Positions 26,688-35,658 are shown, counted from the stretch's first letter. The stretch: DNA of 64,000 nucleotides from SZUA-430 sp964647355 (GCA_964647355.1 CAZYGK010000007.1:1-64000); one strand, 5' to 3'. Notes: a model not told the origin generated them from the sequence alone. Numbers and translations are program-made.

Positions 26688-27839
26688 TTAGTTTGCCTTC
26701 GCCACCGAAATCGATTGCGACTTGCGCAGTAGAGAACTCTGCTGCGGCGCCGGTTGGGCGGCGGCAGCCGTGGGTGTTGCAGGCTTCGCAGCATCCTTTT
26801 TCGGTGCCGTCGTAATTTTCGGCGTGATCGACGTCGGTTTTTCGATGTCGTCGGCGATCGGGGCCATTTGGAAGCGCGACGGGTTGCCGGCCGGTGCGGG
26901 TTCGGCGGTCACGATCGGTGCCGTTTCGGCGATGGCGGCTTCGGCGACCGCAGGTGCCGTTGCCTCGGCTGTGGCTTCTGCGGCCGGTTCGGCGATCGGG
27001 GCGCTGGCCACAGGTGTTGTGATCGGCGCGGCTGTCTCAGGCGCCGGAGCCGCCGTCGGCTCGGCATTGCCGGCGTCCATCTGGCGCAAAACCGCCAAGT
27101 TATTTGTCGCTTGCTCGGGGGCCAAGTCCTCGCGGGCCAGCTGTTCTGCTTCGACGGGATTGCCCTTTAGGCTCGCGATCATGGCCAGGTTTTGGCGCAT
27201 TTGCGGGGTCGCATCCGGGCGAGAGACCAAGCGGCGCAGGATGATTTCGCCTTGATCGATGCGTCCGGCCAACACGTGCGACATCGCAATATTGCTTTCG
27301 ACGGTGGCGTTGCCCGGCGAAAGCTTGAGAGCGATCTCGTAGTTCTGGCGGGCGACTTCGTGGTTTCCGGCTTGGTCGAGTGCGACGCCGTAGGCCGAAT
27401 AGGTCGACCAGTCGGAGCTATCCATTTGGGTCGCGCGGGCCAGGAAGGGGATGGCGTCTTGGGATCGGCCGACCGAGGTCAAGGCCTTGCCATACTCCGA
27501 CAGAACGAGAGCGTCATCGGGTGCCTTCATGACGATGTCTTTGAGTACGGCCACGGCCTGGCGTGCGCCGCCCATCAGGCGCAAATTCCGCGCAAAATTG
27601 AGCGCAGCCTTGATGTCGCCGCGGTTCGCCTCGTACTTTGCGCCCCAATAGGCGGCGGCGCCCGCGTAGTCCTGGTTCTCGGGGTCGCCGCTTTCGAAGG
27701 CGGCAATGGTGGCTGCCTCCGGCGTTTTCTGCGATCCGAAGATGCCGGCGCTGCCGCAGCCGGTCAGTAGGGCGGCCGTACCGGCCACAATCGCCACCCT
27801 GCTCGCCGAGCGAAGCAGGGCGCGGCTCGTTCGTACCAT
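26688..27839 (-). CDS. tadD: TPR lipoprotein, TadD-like
   Basis: 383 residues from ATG 27839, preceded by AAGGGGA. The lipobox LLTGC follows a typical signal segment (VAIVAGTAALLTGC). At least five TPR-like helical repeats occupy about 50–260 (YSAYGVALDQAGNHEVARQ, SNIAMSHVLAGRIDQGEII). A long Ala/Pro/Glu low-complexity tail follows and ends in a basic segment (SSLLRKSQSISVAKAN). TadD proteins assist secretin assembly in Tad systems. It is convergent with tadC across two terminators, so it is transcribed independently of the main operon. Confidence 0.82.
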   Translation of the reverse strand: MVRTSRALLRSASRVAIVAGTAALLTGCGSAGIFGSQKTPEAATIAAFESGDPENQDYAGAAAYWGAKYEANRGDIKAALNFARNLRLMGGARQAVAVLKDIVMKAPDDALVLSEYGKALTSVGRSQDAIPFLARATQMDSSDWSTYSAYGVALDQAGNHEVARQNYEIALKLSPGNATVESNIAMSHVLAGRIDQGEIILRRLVSRPDATPQMRQNLAMIASLKGNPVEAEQLAREDLAPEQATNNLAVLRQMDAGNAEPTAAPAPETAAPITTPVASAPIAEPAAEATAEATAPAVAEAAIAETAPIVTAEPAPAGNPSRFQMAPIADDIEKPTSITPKITTAPKKDAAKPATPTAAAAQPAPQQSSLLRKSQSISVAKAN

Positions 27840-28021
27840 CGTCAATTCCCCTTGCTTAAGAGTCATACGGCCATGCAGGGACGCACCCCTTGGCCGCAGG
27901 GTTGAGAACGACCTAATTTCGCCGCAAGCGGATAACAAACGTTTAAGCATATTCGCGCGTTAACGCGTCTTCCCGATACCGGATCGCGGGCGTATAAGAC
28001 GCGCCTTGGAGGACGACTGCG

Positions 28022-29044
28022 GTGAGGCGAAACGCCCGTCAGCTGACGAATGCGCTGATCGCGATTTCGGCTGTCCTTGCGGCGTCACCGCTTAGTGCTC
28101 AAATCGATCCGCCCGAGACACAACGCATCTCGCTTCAAATCGCGACCGGGCCCGCGTCGGGGACCTATCTGCGCGTTGGCGAGGTCATCGCCAAGATCGT
28201 CAGCCATCCACCGGGGCTTGCGCGGTGCGACATGCCCGGCGTTTGCGGACCTGAAGGATTAATCGCCACGCTGCGGTCATCAAGCGGATCGGTTTCGAAC
28301 GCGATTGCGGTGAATGGGGGCCGGGTGAAGTCGGCGCTGGTTCAGGGCGATGTCGCTGCCGCGGCTCGAGAGGGCGAGGGCCCCTTCGGCAAAATGGGCC
28401 CGCTTAAGGATCTGCGGGCGATTGCGCGGCTCCATGATGAGACCTTGCATCTCGTCGTGTCGCCACGTGCCCGTATCCGCAAGTTAGGCGACATTGTTGG
28501 GAAGCGCGTGGGCATCGACGGACCACGCTCGGCGACGAACTACACGGCGCGACTGGTTCTTGGCGCGGCGAAGGTCGACCTGTCGCGCGTGAGGCTGTCG
28601 TTCGACCAAACAGCGCGCGCCGCCGAAGCGCTCCAAAGCGGAAAGCTGGATGCGTTCTTCGTGATCGGCGTTGTGCCGGTGACCGCAGTCGATCGCTTGG
28701 TGCGGCGGGGGCAAGCTCGGGTCGTCTCGTTGGATGCGGCTGTGATCGAGCGGCTTGCGCGCAACAATCCCATGTTCGGCCGCCAGGTGATGCCGAGCGA
28801 CACCTATCGCTCGTCCAGAGAAGTCACGACGCTTAGCGTAGCGTCGGTCTGGGTCGTGCAAAAATCGCTGCCGGAGGATGTGGTGCGCGGCATCTTGCGC
28901 TCGCTCTGGAATCCGGCAAACCGCGGCGAGCTACGCCGTCTCGGCAAAGTCGCGTCGACCATCGATCCGGCAAGGGCGGCCGAGAACCTTCCGTTGCCGC
29001 TTCACCCGGGCGCGGAACGCTTCTACGCCGACGCCGGGCGATAG
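28022..29044 (+). CDS. TAXI-family periplasmic binding protein
   Basis: 340 residues from GTG 28022, with GGAGG about ten bases upstream. A signal peptide (LIAISAVLAASPLSAQ) precedes a TRAP-associated TAXI fold. Diagnostic stretches are LQIATGPASGTYLRVGEVI, the Cys pair in RCDMPGVCGPEG, VKSALVQGDVAAAA and GKRVGIDGPRSATNYTARLV. These proteins bind organic anions such as dicarboxylates or glutamate. The fused DctQM permease that normally accompanies them is not in the window, so its partner is unknown. Confidence 0.82.
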   Translation: MRRNARQLTNALIAISAVLAASPLSAQIDPPETQRISLQIATGPASGTYLRVGEVIAKIVSHPPGLARCDMPGVCGPEGLIATLRSSSGSVSNAIAVNGGRVKSALVQGDVAAAAREGEGPFGKMGPLKDLRAIARLHDETLHLVVSPRARIRKLGDIVGKRVGIDGPRSATNYTARLVLGAAKVDLSRVRLSFDQTARAAEALQSGKLDAFFVIGVVPVTAVDRLVRRGQARVVSLDAAVIERLARNNPMFGRQVMPSDTYRSSREVTTLSVASVWVVQKSLPEDVVRGILRSLWNPANRGELRRLGKVASTIDPARAAENLPLPLHPGAERFYADAGR

Positions 29045-29093
29045 GCGTTAGGGAGCCGATATCCTGCGTCAACCCCTCGGTACTTATCTCGCC

Positions 29094-29648
29094 ATGATCG
29101 TGCTGGGGTTCGCGCCCGTCGCACTCGTGCTGCAGTTCTACCGGGTTCTTCCCAACCGGACGGTGATCCAGTGGGATTTGTTCGGCAACACGACGATTAT
29201 CGGCACGCGACCGATGACGGTGCTGACGATTGCCGTGGCCGGGGCAGCAATTGCCCTCTTGGCCCTGTTGATCGGGCTCTGGCAGAACAAGACCATGTCG
29301 GCGATGGGATTGCGGCGGGCGTATCTTGGGCTTAACCTCGCGCAGATCGGAGCGATTGCGCTGACCTGCTGCATGATCGTTAGCGATGCGCTGGGGTTGC
29401 AGCTCAAGATCAAACCCACCATTCCGCCCGTCATGGCCGTCTTGGTGTTCGCGGCGGGCGTTCTGCTTTGGCGCCTCGATGCACAGAAGCCCGGTGCGCT
29501 GCGATGGCTCGCTCTCGTGCTGCTTGCCGGGGCGTTCGGATTGCTCGCGTTCAGTGCGATTGCGATGAAGGCGGTCGTTGGCTACTACGCTTCGGCGTTT
29601 GCGGTGCTCGCCATGGTCGCCGTGGCACTGCCTGAGCGCGCTGGTTAG
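29094..29648 (+). CDS. Integral membrane protein, DUF1648/SdpI-like
   Basis: 184 residues and about five or six hydrophobic helices. The first loop, PNRTVIQWDLFGNTTIIGTR, resembles the DUF1648 signature found in SdpI-like proteins (strands that 'set' a helix pair). No catalytic residues are seen. The start is uncertain: the visible ATG already lies inside the first hydrophobic stretch, and a CTG at about 29064 would add ten residues behind a better-placed GGGAG. It lies between the TAXI protein and leucyl aminopeptidase genes, all on plus with short gaps. Confidence 0.6.
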   Translation: MIVLGFAPVALVLQFYRVLPNRTVIQWDLFGNTTIIGTRPMTVLTIAVAGAAIALLALLIGLWQNKTMSAMGLRRAYLGLNLAQIGAIALTCCMIVSDALGLQLKIKPTIPPVMAVLVFAAGVLLWRLDAQKPGALRWLALVLLAGAFGLLAFSAIAMKAVVGYYASAFAVLAMVAVALPERAG

Positions 29649-29657
29649 GGGAATCAC

Positions 29658-31046
29658 ATGAATATCGCCGATTTGTTTTCGACGTCCGGAACGTCCGTGC
29701 CGCTGTACGCGGTCACGCCAGCGATGCTTGAGGGTGCATTGACTGGACCGCTCGAACCCCACGCCAAGTGGATTAAGGCAGTGGGCTTCACGGGCGGCGC
29801 CGGTAAGGTGCAGATGCTTCCAGGTGCGGATGGAAGCGTTGCAGGGGTGCTGTTCGGCCTTGGCGGTAACGACGATCCATTTGCGTACGCGGCACTGACA
29901 GCCGCGCTGCCTCAGGGCAGTTACGCGCTTGCGCTTCGGCCGCCTGGTAGCGATGGTAATCACATCGCGCTCGGATGGGCGATGGGGGCGTATGCTTACG
30001 CGCGGCTGAAGTCGCAGGACAAATCGAAGATCTATCCGCAGCTTGTTTGGCCTGAGGATGCGGATCGCGCGCACGTGCTGCGCGTCGCCCACGGCTTGTT
30101 CATGGCGCGCGATCTGGTGAACGCGCCTGCGAACGAATTGGGGCCAGAGGAGCTGGCGAGCGCGGCGGAGCGTCTCGCCCGCGATCACGGCGCCACGTTT
30201 TCGATCGTCGTTGGGCGCGATTTGATCGCCCAGAACTATCCGATGATCTGGGGCGTTGGTGCGGGATCGTCGCGTCTGCCCCGTCTTGTCGACATTCGCT
30301 GGGGGAATGCGAAACACCCGCGCGTGACGCTCGTCGGCAAGGGCGTTTGTTTCGATTCCGGCGGGCTCGATATCAAGCCAGCTGCGGCGATGCTCACCAT
30401 GAAAAAGGACATGGGTGGAGCCGCGGGCGTCTTGGCGATCGCGCACATGGTGATGGACGCGAAGCTGCCGGTCGCGCTCCGTGTTCTGATTCCTGCTGTC
30501 GAAAATAGCGTCTCGGGCGATGCCTACCGGCCCGGCGACGTGCTCACGAGCCGCAAGGGTCTGACGGTCGAAGTCGGCAATACGGACGCGGAAGGCCGGC
30601 TCGTGCTCGCCGATGCGCTGTGCGAAGCGGACAGCGAGGCGCCGGAGTTGTTGATTTGCATGGCGACGCTGACCGGTGCGGCGCGGATCGCTACCGGGTT
30701 CGACTTGCCGCCGTTCTTTGCGCAAGATGACAAGCTTGCTGGGGAACTCGCGGCGGCGTCGGAACGCGAAGCCGACGCGATGTGGCGCTTGCCGCTGTGG
30801 CGCGGCTATCGCGACCTGATCGACAGCAAAATCGCCGACCTTACGAACAATCCGGGCAGCCCGAATGCGGGTGCGATAACGGCCGCGCTGTTCCTGTCGT
30901 GCTTTGTTGAAAAGACGAAGGCGTTTGCGCATTTCGACATCGCGGCCTGGAACGACCGCGCTAAGCCCGGGCGTCCGATCGGCGGCGAGGCGCAAGCCGT
31001 GCGCGCGATCTATGGGGTGCTGCGCGCGCGTTATGGCCGTCAGTAA
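29658..31046 (+). CDS. M17 leucyl aminopeptidase-family protein
   Basis: 462 residues. A divergent N-terminal macro-like domain precedes the M17 catalytic domain with metal ligands in GKGVCFDSGGLDIKP, MKKDMGGAAGV, and the signature NTDAEGRLVLADAL. The final ligands and active Arg lie in this block. It releases N-terminal amino acids from peptides in the cytoplasm. The stop overlaps the 3' end of the convergent GhrA-like gene by seven bases. Confidence 0.93.
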   Translation: MNIADLFSTSGTSVPLYAVTPAMLEGALTGPLEPHAKWIKAVGFTGGAGKVQMLPGADGSVAGVLFGLGGNDDPFAYAALTAALPQGSYALALRPPGSDGNHIALGWAMGAYAYARLKSQDKSKIYPQLVWPEDADRAHVLRVAHGLFMARDLVNAPANELGPEELASAAERLARDHGATFSIVVGRDLIAQNYPMIWGVGAGSSRLPRLVDIRWGNAKHPRVTLVGKGVCFDSGGLDIKPAAAMLTMKKDMGGAAGVLAIAHMVMDAKLPVALRVLIPAVENSVSGDAYRPGDVLTSRKGLTVEVGNTDAEGRLVLADALCEADSEAPELLICMATLTGAARIATGFDLPPFFAQDDKLAGELAAASEREADAMWRLPLWRGYRDLIDSKIADLTNNPGSPNAGAITAALFLSCFVEKTKAFAHFDIAAWNDRAKPGRPIGGEAQAVRAIYGVLRARYGRQ

Positions 31047-31978
31047 CCACGGGCGAAATCGACGAGATTTTCCGGCGGCAGTCCCTCGTCCATCCGGCGG
31101 ATCGTGTTTGCAACCTGGCGCATGAACGATTCGGGATCGGTGAAGGCTGCGGAGTGTGCGGTCATCACGATCTTAGGGTGGGACCAGAGCGGACTGGTTG
31201 CCGGCAGCGGTTCGGCGCTGAACACGTCGAGCATCGCGCCGCGAAGGTGACCGCTATCGAGCGCGCGGATCAGGTCGTCCTCGACAACATGACCGCCGCG
31301 CGCCGCGTTGACGACGCAGGCGTCTTTCGGCAGCGCCGCAAGCGTCGTTGCGTTCAGGATACCGCGCGTCTCGTCCGTAAGCGGCAGCAGGCAAACGAGG
31401 ATGTCGCTTTCGGCGAGGAACGCCTGCAGCTGATTTTGTCCGTGGAACGTCTTTACGCCTTCAACGCGCTTGGGCGTCGCGCTCCATCCTAAGAGTTGGT
31501 AGTTGAGCGCGCTCAGCGCTTTTGCTGCCGCTTGGCCCAACACGCCGAAGCCCAGAATGCCGACGCGCACGTGCTGCGCGCGCGGGGCCGCCAGCTGGCG
31601 CCACTTTTTGTCGCGCTGCAGATCGACGAAATCGTGCAGGCGGCGGTGCCAATAGAGGACGCCGAGCACGACGTATTCGCTCATCGCCTGGGCCAACGTG
31701 TCGTCGACGACGCGCGCGAGCGGGATGTGGCGCGGGTAAGTCGGATCGGCGACGATGCCGTCGACGCCTGCACCCATCGAGAAGACGATCTTCAGGTTCG
31801 GCAAGGCGCGTAGCGCACCGGGTGCGGGCTTCCAGGCGACGCAGTAGGCGATGTCGCTTGCGGTCGCGGCGTCGACCGTCGCACGAATGTCGAGATCGGG
31901 TAGGAACCGGCGCAGATGCGCGGTCCAGCGTTCTTGCGGGTAACCGGGCAAGTCGAAGAGCAATGCGCCCTGGGGCAT
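31040..31978 (-). CDS. ghrA: D-2-hydroxyacid dehydrogenase, glyoxylate/hydroxypyruvate reductase A-like
   Basis: 312 residues from ATG 31978 (the frame is open upstream through the cytochrome gene's terminator, which is not coding). The NAD(P) loop GILGFGVLGQAA (about 140) and the catalytic Arg (NAARGGH), acidic (DVFSAEPLP) and His (MTAHSAA) positions identify the family. The N-terminal MPQGALLFDLPGYPQERW and GAGVDG motifs are GhrA-like. It reduces glyoxylate or hydroxypyruvate. Substrate specificity is inferred from family resemblance. Confidence 0.88.
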   Translation of the reverse strand: MPQGALLFDLPGYPQERWTAHLRRFLPDLDIRATVDAATASDIAYCVAWKPAPGALRALPNLKIVFSMGAGVDGIVADPTYPRHIPLARVVDDTLAQAMSEYVVLGVLYWHRRLHDFVDLQRDKKWRQLAAPRAQHVRVGILGFGVLGQAAAKALSALNYQLLGWSATPKRVEGVKTFHGQNQLQAFLAESDILVCLLPLTDETRGILNATTLAALPKDACVVNAARGGHVVEDDLIRALDSGHLRGAMLDVFSAEPLPATSPLWSHPKIVMTAHSAAFTDPESFMRQVANTIRRMDEGLPPENLVDFARGY

Positions 31979-31992
31979 GGTTGGCCGAGCCT

Positions 31993-32030
31993 CAAAAAAA
32001 AATCCGGCGCAGCTTGGTGCCGCGCCGGAC
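31993..32030 (-). terminator. Rho-independent terminator of the cytochrome c gene
   Basis: On the minus strand TCCGGCGCGGC and a GCTGCGCCGGA arm form a strong hairpin, and the plus-strand A-run before it (AAAAAAAAA) supplies a long U-tail. It lies 26 bases past the cytochrome stop and just before the ghrA-like start, so ghrA is probably transcribed from its own promoter. Confidence 0.88.
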
Positions 32031-32055
32031 AAGAAATCAATCCAATTGGAGAGCG

Positions 32056-32781
32056 TTAGTGTGCCGGAGGCGTTGCCGGTGCCGCGGGTGCCGGAGTGCC
32101 AGGTGCTGCCGGCGTTGCTGCACCGGGTGCCGCCGGTGTTTCCGGCGTGGTGCCCGGCGGCGGAGCCTGCAGTTCGCCGGCCGGCGGTTCCGCAGCACCA
32201 TCTGCGGGTGCAGCGGGTGCCGGCGGCGGCGCCGGATTCGGTGCCGGGATAGCGAGCGGCGAGCCCGATAGCGTGCGAAGATACGCAATCAAGTTGATGC
32301 GGTCTTGCGACTTTGAGAGGCCGGCAAACGTCATCTTCGTGCCGGGAACGGCCGATTTCGGATCCTTGATGAACTTCTCGAAGGCGTCGTAGGTCCAATC
32401 TTCGGCCGCCAGCGCCTTCATCCCGGCTGAATAGGCGAACGTCGCATTGTGCGCGTGTTTTGCGCCAATGACGCCATAGAGGTTCGGGCCGATCTTGTTG
32501 GGGCCGCCGCTGGCGAAGTCGTGGCAGCTGACGCATTTCTGCTGCGTGATCTTTTCGCCTGCTGCGACATCAGCTGCCGGAAGCACGGTGCCCCAGTCGG
32601 TCGGGAGCTCTACAGGAGCCGGTCCGCCGTTCGTCGGCGTTTCGGTGACGGCCACTTCCATGCCCGGCTTTCCGGATTGGTGCGGCGCCATCATCTTGCC
32701 GATGACGATATTGAGTCCGGCGATGACGAGAACGGTGCCGAGGACTGCGCCGAAAATCTTGTTCCACTCGAAGGAATCCAT
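32056..32781 (-). CDS. cycM: Membrane-anchored class I cytochrome c
   Basis: 241 residues. The N-terminal MDSFEWNKIFGAVLGTVLVI helix is an uncleaved anchor. The heme site CVSCH is at 83–87; the axial Met is in GTKMTFAGL (about 146). NKIGPNLYGVIG and RINLIAYLRTLS are standard. After the 175-residue cytochrome a 65-residue Ala/Pro/Thr-rich tail follows, unlike the usual ending. In Alphaproteobacteria this type carries electrons between complex III and the aa3 oxidase. It is divergent from kdsB. Confidence 0.9.
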   Translation of the reverse strand: MDSFEWNKIFGAVLGTVLVIAGLNIVIGKMMAPHQSGKPGMEVAVTETPTNGGPAPVELPTDWGTVLPAADVAAGEKITQQKCVSCHDFASGGPNKIGPNLYGVIGAKHAHNATFAYSAGMKALAAEDWTYDAFEKFIKDPKSAVPGTKMTFAGLSKSQDRINLIAYLRTLSGSPLAIPAPNPAPPPAPAAPADGAAEPPAGELQAPPPGTTPETPAAPGAATPAAPGTPAPAAPATPPAH

Positions 32782-32946
32782 CAGTGCAATCCTTGACTGA
32801 ATGCTGCTTAAAGGAGGGTCGAATCTCGCTGCGCCGACGGCGCCGCGTATGAAGGCGGCGAGACAATACCGGGGGCGACTTTCGGGTCATTGCGGCGGAA
32901 CGTCGCATTTTGGTGGGCGCGCGAAGCCTAGAACACACTCGGTCTG

Positions 32947-33690
32947 ATGAGCGAACCCCTGATCCTTATTCCGGCCCGCATGGCGTCGACCCGGTTGCCG
33001 GGCAAGCCGCTCGCAGACATTTGCGGCGCGCCGATGATCGTGCAGGTCTGGCGGCGTGCGATGGAAGCCAAGTCCGGACGCGTTGCCGTTGCGGCTGCCG
33101 AGCGCGAGATTGTGGATGCGGTCGTGCAAGCAGGCGGCGAAGCTGTGCTGACCGATCCGAATCATCCGTCAGGGTCCGACCGCATCTATGAAGCGCTGAC
33201 GCGGCTTGATGCGAACCGTTCGCACGACCTCGTCGTCAACGTGCAGGGCGATCTGCCGACGCTCGATCCGGCTTTGGTGCGCGCTGTCGTCGACGCGTTG
33301 CGCAATTCGGGCAGCGACATGTCCACGCTGGCGACGGAGATTGGCGAACCGTCCGAGCGGACGAATCCGAACGTGGTGAAGGCCGTTGTGGCGCTCGCCG
33401 ATGGAGCGCGCGCGGGCAGGGCGCTCTATTTCACGCGGGCGACCGCGCCTTGGGGCGACGGACCGCTTTATCACCACATCGGCATTTATGCTTACCGCAG
33501 AGAGGCGCTTGAACGCTTCGTGAAGATGCCGCCTTCTCCGCTCGAGAAGCGGGAGAAGCTGGAGCAGCTCCGCGCGCTCGAGAACGGGATGACGATCGCG
33601 GTTCGGATTGTGGATACGATGCCGCTTGGCGTCGACACACCCGAGGATTTGGAGCGCGCGCGGCAGATGCTCGCAAAGGGGACGAAATGA
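32947..33690 (+). CDS. kdsB: 3-deoxy-manno-octulosonate cytidylyltransferase
   Basis: 247 residues. The nucleotide loop PARMASTRLPGKPLADICG (about 9–27) and Mg-site region NVQGDLPTLDP, with SGSDRIYEAL and VDTPEDLERAR, are diagnostic. It makes CMP-Kdo from CTP and Kdo for lipid A/LPS core synthesis in the cytoplasm. The stop overlaps the pheA start (ATGA), so the two are coupled. Confidence 0.95.
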   Translation: MSEPLILIPARMASTRLPGKPLADICGAPMIVQVWRRAMEAKSGRVAVAAAEREIVDAVVQAGGEAVLTDPNHPSGSDRIYEALTRLDANRSHDLVVNVQGDLPTLDPALVRAVVDALRNSGSDMSTLATEIGEPSERTNPNVVKAVVALADGARAGRALYFTRATAPWGDGPLYHHIGIYAYRREALERFVKMPPSPLEKREKLEQLRALENGMTIAVRIVDTMPLGVDTPEDLERARQMLAKGTK

Positions 33691-34547
33691 ACGCCAAGGC
33701 CAACACAATCGCGTTTCAGGGAGAGGCCGGCGCGAACTCGCACCTCGCTTGCCGCGAGGTGTTTCCCCAGATGACGGCGCTGCCATGTCAGACGTTCGAA
33801 GACGCGTTCGCGGCGGTCAAGGAAGGCAAGGCGCGGCTTGCGATGATCCCGATCGAGAACTCGCTCCATGGGCGTATCACCGATATCCATCACATCCTTC
33901 CCGAGTCCGGTCTTTACATCATCGGCGAGCACTTTTTGCGCGTGCATCATCAGTTAATGGCGGTGAAGGGCGCGACGCTTGAGGGTCTGAAGTCGGTGAT
34001 GAGCCAAACGCCGGCGCTCGGACAGTGCCGCAATATCATCCGTTCACTGGGCCTGAGCATGATCGTGGGCGCCGACACGGCAGGCTCGGCGCGCCAGGTG
34101 GCGGAGGCGAAGGATCCGACGGTGGCGGCGCTCGCCTCGTCGCTTGCGGCTGAGATCTATGGGCTCAACATCCTGAAGGCGAACGTCGAAGACGCGCCGC
34201 ACAACACGACGCGCTTTCTCATTATGTCGGGCGAGCCGGACGATGCAGAGGCGGGGTCGGGCGATGTCGTCACAACGTTCGTGTTCCGCGTGCGCAACGT
34301 GCCCGCAGCGCTCTACAAGGCGATGGGCGGGTTTGCGACGAACGGCGTGAACATGACGAAGCTCGAATCCTATCAGCTCGAGGGGTCGTTCAACGCGACG
34401 CAGTTCTACGCCGACATCGAAGGGCATCCGGAGGAGCGCAACGTGCGCTTGGCGCTCGAAGAGCTGCAATTCTTCACGACGCACTTGCGCATTCTGGGCG
34501 TCTATCCGGCGCATCCGTTCCGCAAGACGGTGGCGGCGCCGGTTTAG
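33687..34547 (+). CDS. pheA: Prephenate dehydratase
   Basis: 286 residues. The catalytic PDT domain shows AFQGEAGANSHLACRE, IPIENSLHGRI, the conserved Thr-Arg-Phe in NTTRF (about 174–178) and a C-terminal ACT domain (about 195–275; ALYKAMGGFATNGVNMTKLES). It converts prephenate to phenylpyruvate and is probably feedback-inhibited by phenylalanine through the ACT domain. It lacks a chorismate mutase domain, as usual in this class. It is translated in overlap with kdsB. Confidence 0.95.
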   Translation: MNAKANTIAFQGEAGANSHLACREVFPQMTALPCQTFEDAFAAVKEGKARLAMIPIENSLHGRITDIHHILPESGLYIIGEHFLRVHHQLMAVKGATLEGLKSVMSQTPALGQCRNIIRSLGLSMIVGADTAGSARQVAEAKDPTVAALASSLAAEIYGLNILKANVEDAPHNTTRFLIMSGEPDDAEAGSGDVVTTFVFRVRNVPAALYKAMGGFATNGVNMTKLESYQLEGSFNATQFYADIEGHPEERNVRLALEELQFFTTHLRILGVYPAHPFRKTVAAPV

Positions 34548-34624
34548 TGGCGACCAAAGAGTTGGCGAATTGGGCGGCTGCAGGCCGGTCCGACTGTGCG
34601 CCATTTGATGGCTCGAAACTCGTC

Positions 34625-34640
34625 TTTACGATTTGTTAAC
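34625..34640 (+). promoter_or_regulatory. Candidate CtrA-like box
   Basis: TTTA, seven bases, then TTAAC fits the CtrA consensus TTAA-N7-TTAAC with one mismatch. It lies about 90 bases before the start of the outer-membrane-like protein gene in an otherwise empty 181-base gap. One such match can occur by chance. Confidence 0.3.
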
Positions 34641-34728
34641 CACATTGCTCCTACCAGTCCTTTGTTGTGAGCGATGTGACTTCCGTCGTGCCGCTTTCCG
34701 ATGGCGATTGTAACGAGAGGTAAGCACG

Positions 34729-35619
34729 ATGAAGCGGGTCTTGGCGAAGCAGCTGGCAAGAACGAAGTTCTTCTATAGGGCGCTTCTTTCGAGCACGATC
34801 CTTTCGGGCATGTTCGGATCATGGGCCTTAGCGGCCGAGCAACCGGCGGTTTCCGCGCTGAATGGCAAAGTGGAGCTGGGAGTCGGTACGGTAGATACGG
34901 ACACGCTCGGCAATGACGAATTGCTCTATGGCGGCGCATCGCTCAGCATCCCGTTGGCCGACCGTTATGGCGTGCAAACCGATTTCTCAGTCACAGATAT
35001 CTACGGCGAGACAGCTGTAGGCGGGGGCGGTCACCTGTTCACGCGTGATCCCGGCTCTTACCTCGTGGGCTTTATTGGCGGTTACAGCGACTTGGGCTCC
35101 GCCGAGGCAGGATGGGGTGGGGTGGAAGCCGAACTCTATCTGGACAAGTTTTCCATCGAGGCCGCGGCCGGTGCGGTCGACGTCGATTACGACGCCGGTT
35201 CTGACCTGACCAAGGGTTTTGGCCTCATCGATGTCGCCTACTATGCGCAAGAGAACCTGCGCCTGTCGGTTGGCGCTAGCAGCATCGCCGAGTTCGAGTC
35301 GGGTCATGTGGCGGCAGAATGGATGATCGACTCCATGCCGTTGTCGATTAAGGGCGACGTGGGCGTTGGCGAAGACGATTTGGTCCACGCCAGTGTCGGC
35401 TTGTCGTTCTACTTCGGCGGCAACGACGCCGGAAAGAGCCTGATACGCCGGCACCGCGAGGACGATCCGCGCAACCGTGCGCTTGAGATTTTCGGTGCGG
35501 GTGCGGCAGGTGTCGCGGGCGCTGTGCCTCCAGCGACGTGTATTCCCTATTTTGGCTACACGCTCCCGCCCGCCAACGCGTATGGCTACTGCACGGGATG
35601 GGATCCAGTGCCCGAGTGA
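34729..35619 (+). CDS. Putative outer-membrane/beta-barrel protein
   Basis: 296 residues. A long signal peptide (FFYRALLSSTILSGMFGSWALAA) precedes alternating hydrophobic/polar strands rich in Gly and aromatic residues (SYLVGFIGGYSDLGS, KVELGVGTVDTD, VHASVGLSFYFGG), as in small barrels. The C-terminal 55 residues leave the barrel pattern: a basic stretch (RRHREDDPRNR), then a Gly/Pro/Tyr-rich tail with two Cys. I do not recognise the family. It is followed 39 bases later by a glycosyltransferase gene on the same strand. Confidence 0.55.
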   Translation: MKRVLAKQLARTKFFYRALLSSTILSGMFGSWALAAEQPAVSALNGKVELGVGTVDTDTLGNDELLYGGASLSIPLADRYGVQTDFSVTDIYGETAVGGGGHLFTRDPGSYLVGFIGGYSDLGSAEAGWGGVEAELYLDKFSIEAAAGAVDVDYDAGSDLTKGFGLIDVAYYAQENLRLSVGASSIAEFESGHVAAEWMIDSMPLSIKGDVGVGEDDLVHASVGLSFYFGGNDAGKSLIRRHREDDPRNRALEIFGAGAAGVAGAVPPATCIPYFGYTLPPANAYGYCTGWDPVPE

Positions 35620-35658
35620 ATTTGAGGTTGGCCGTCAGAGTGCGAGGATTGTGCTTCC

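Noticed and set aside
28833..30995. Very long minus-strand open frame (about 720 codons) opposite the aminopeptidase gene
   Set aside because: The product is Arg/His/Pro-rich, has no family features, and mirrors the well-supported M17 aminopeptidase and its neighbour. It is a GC-driven shadow frame.
31979..32536. N-terminal extension of the GhrA-like gene through the cytochrome c gene
   Set aside because: The frame only happens to lack stops. A terminator lies inside it, and the GhrA-like protein has a natural start at 31978.
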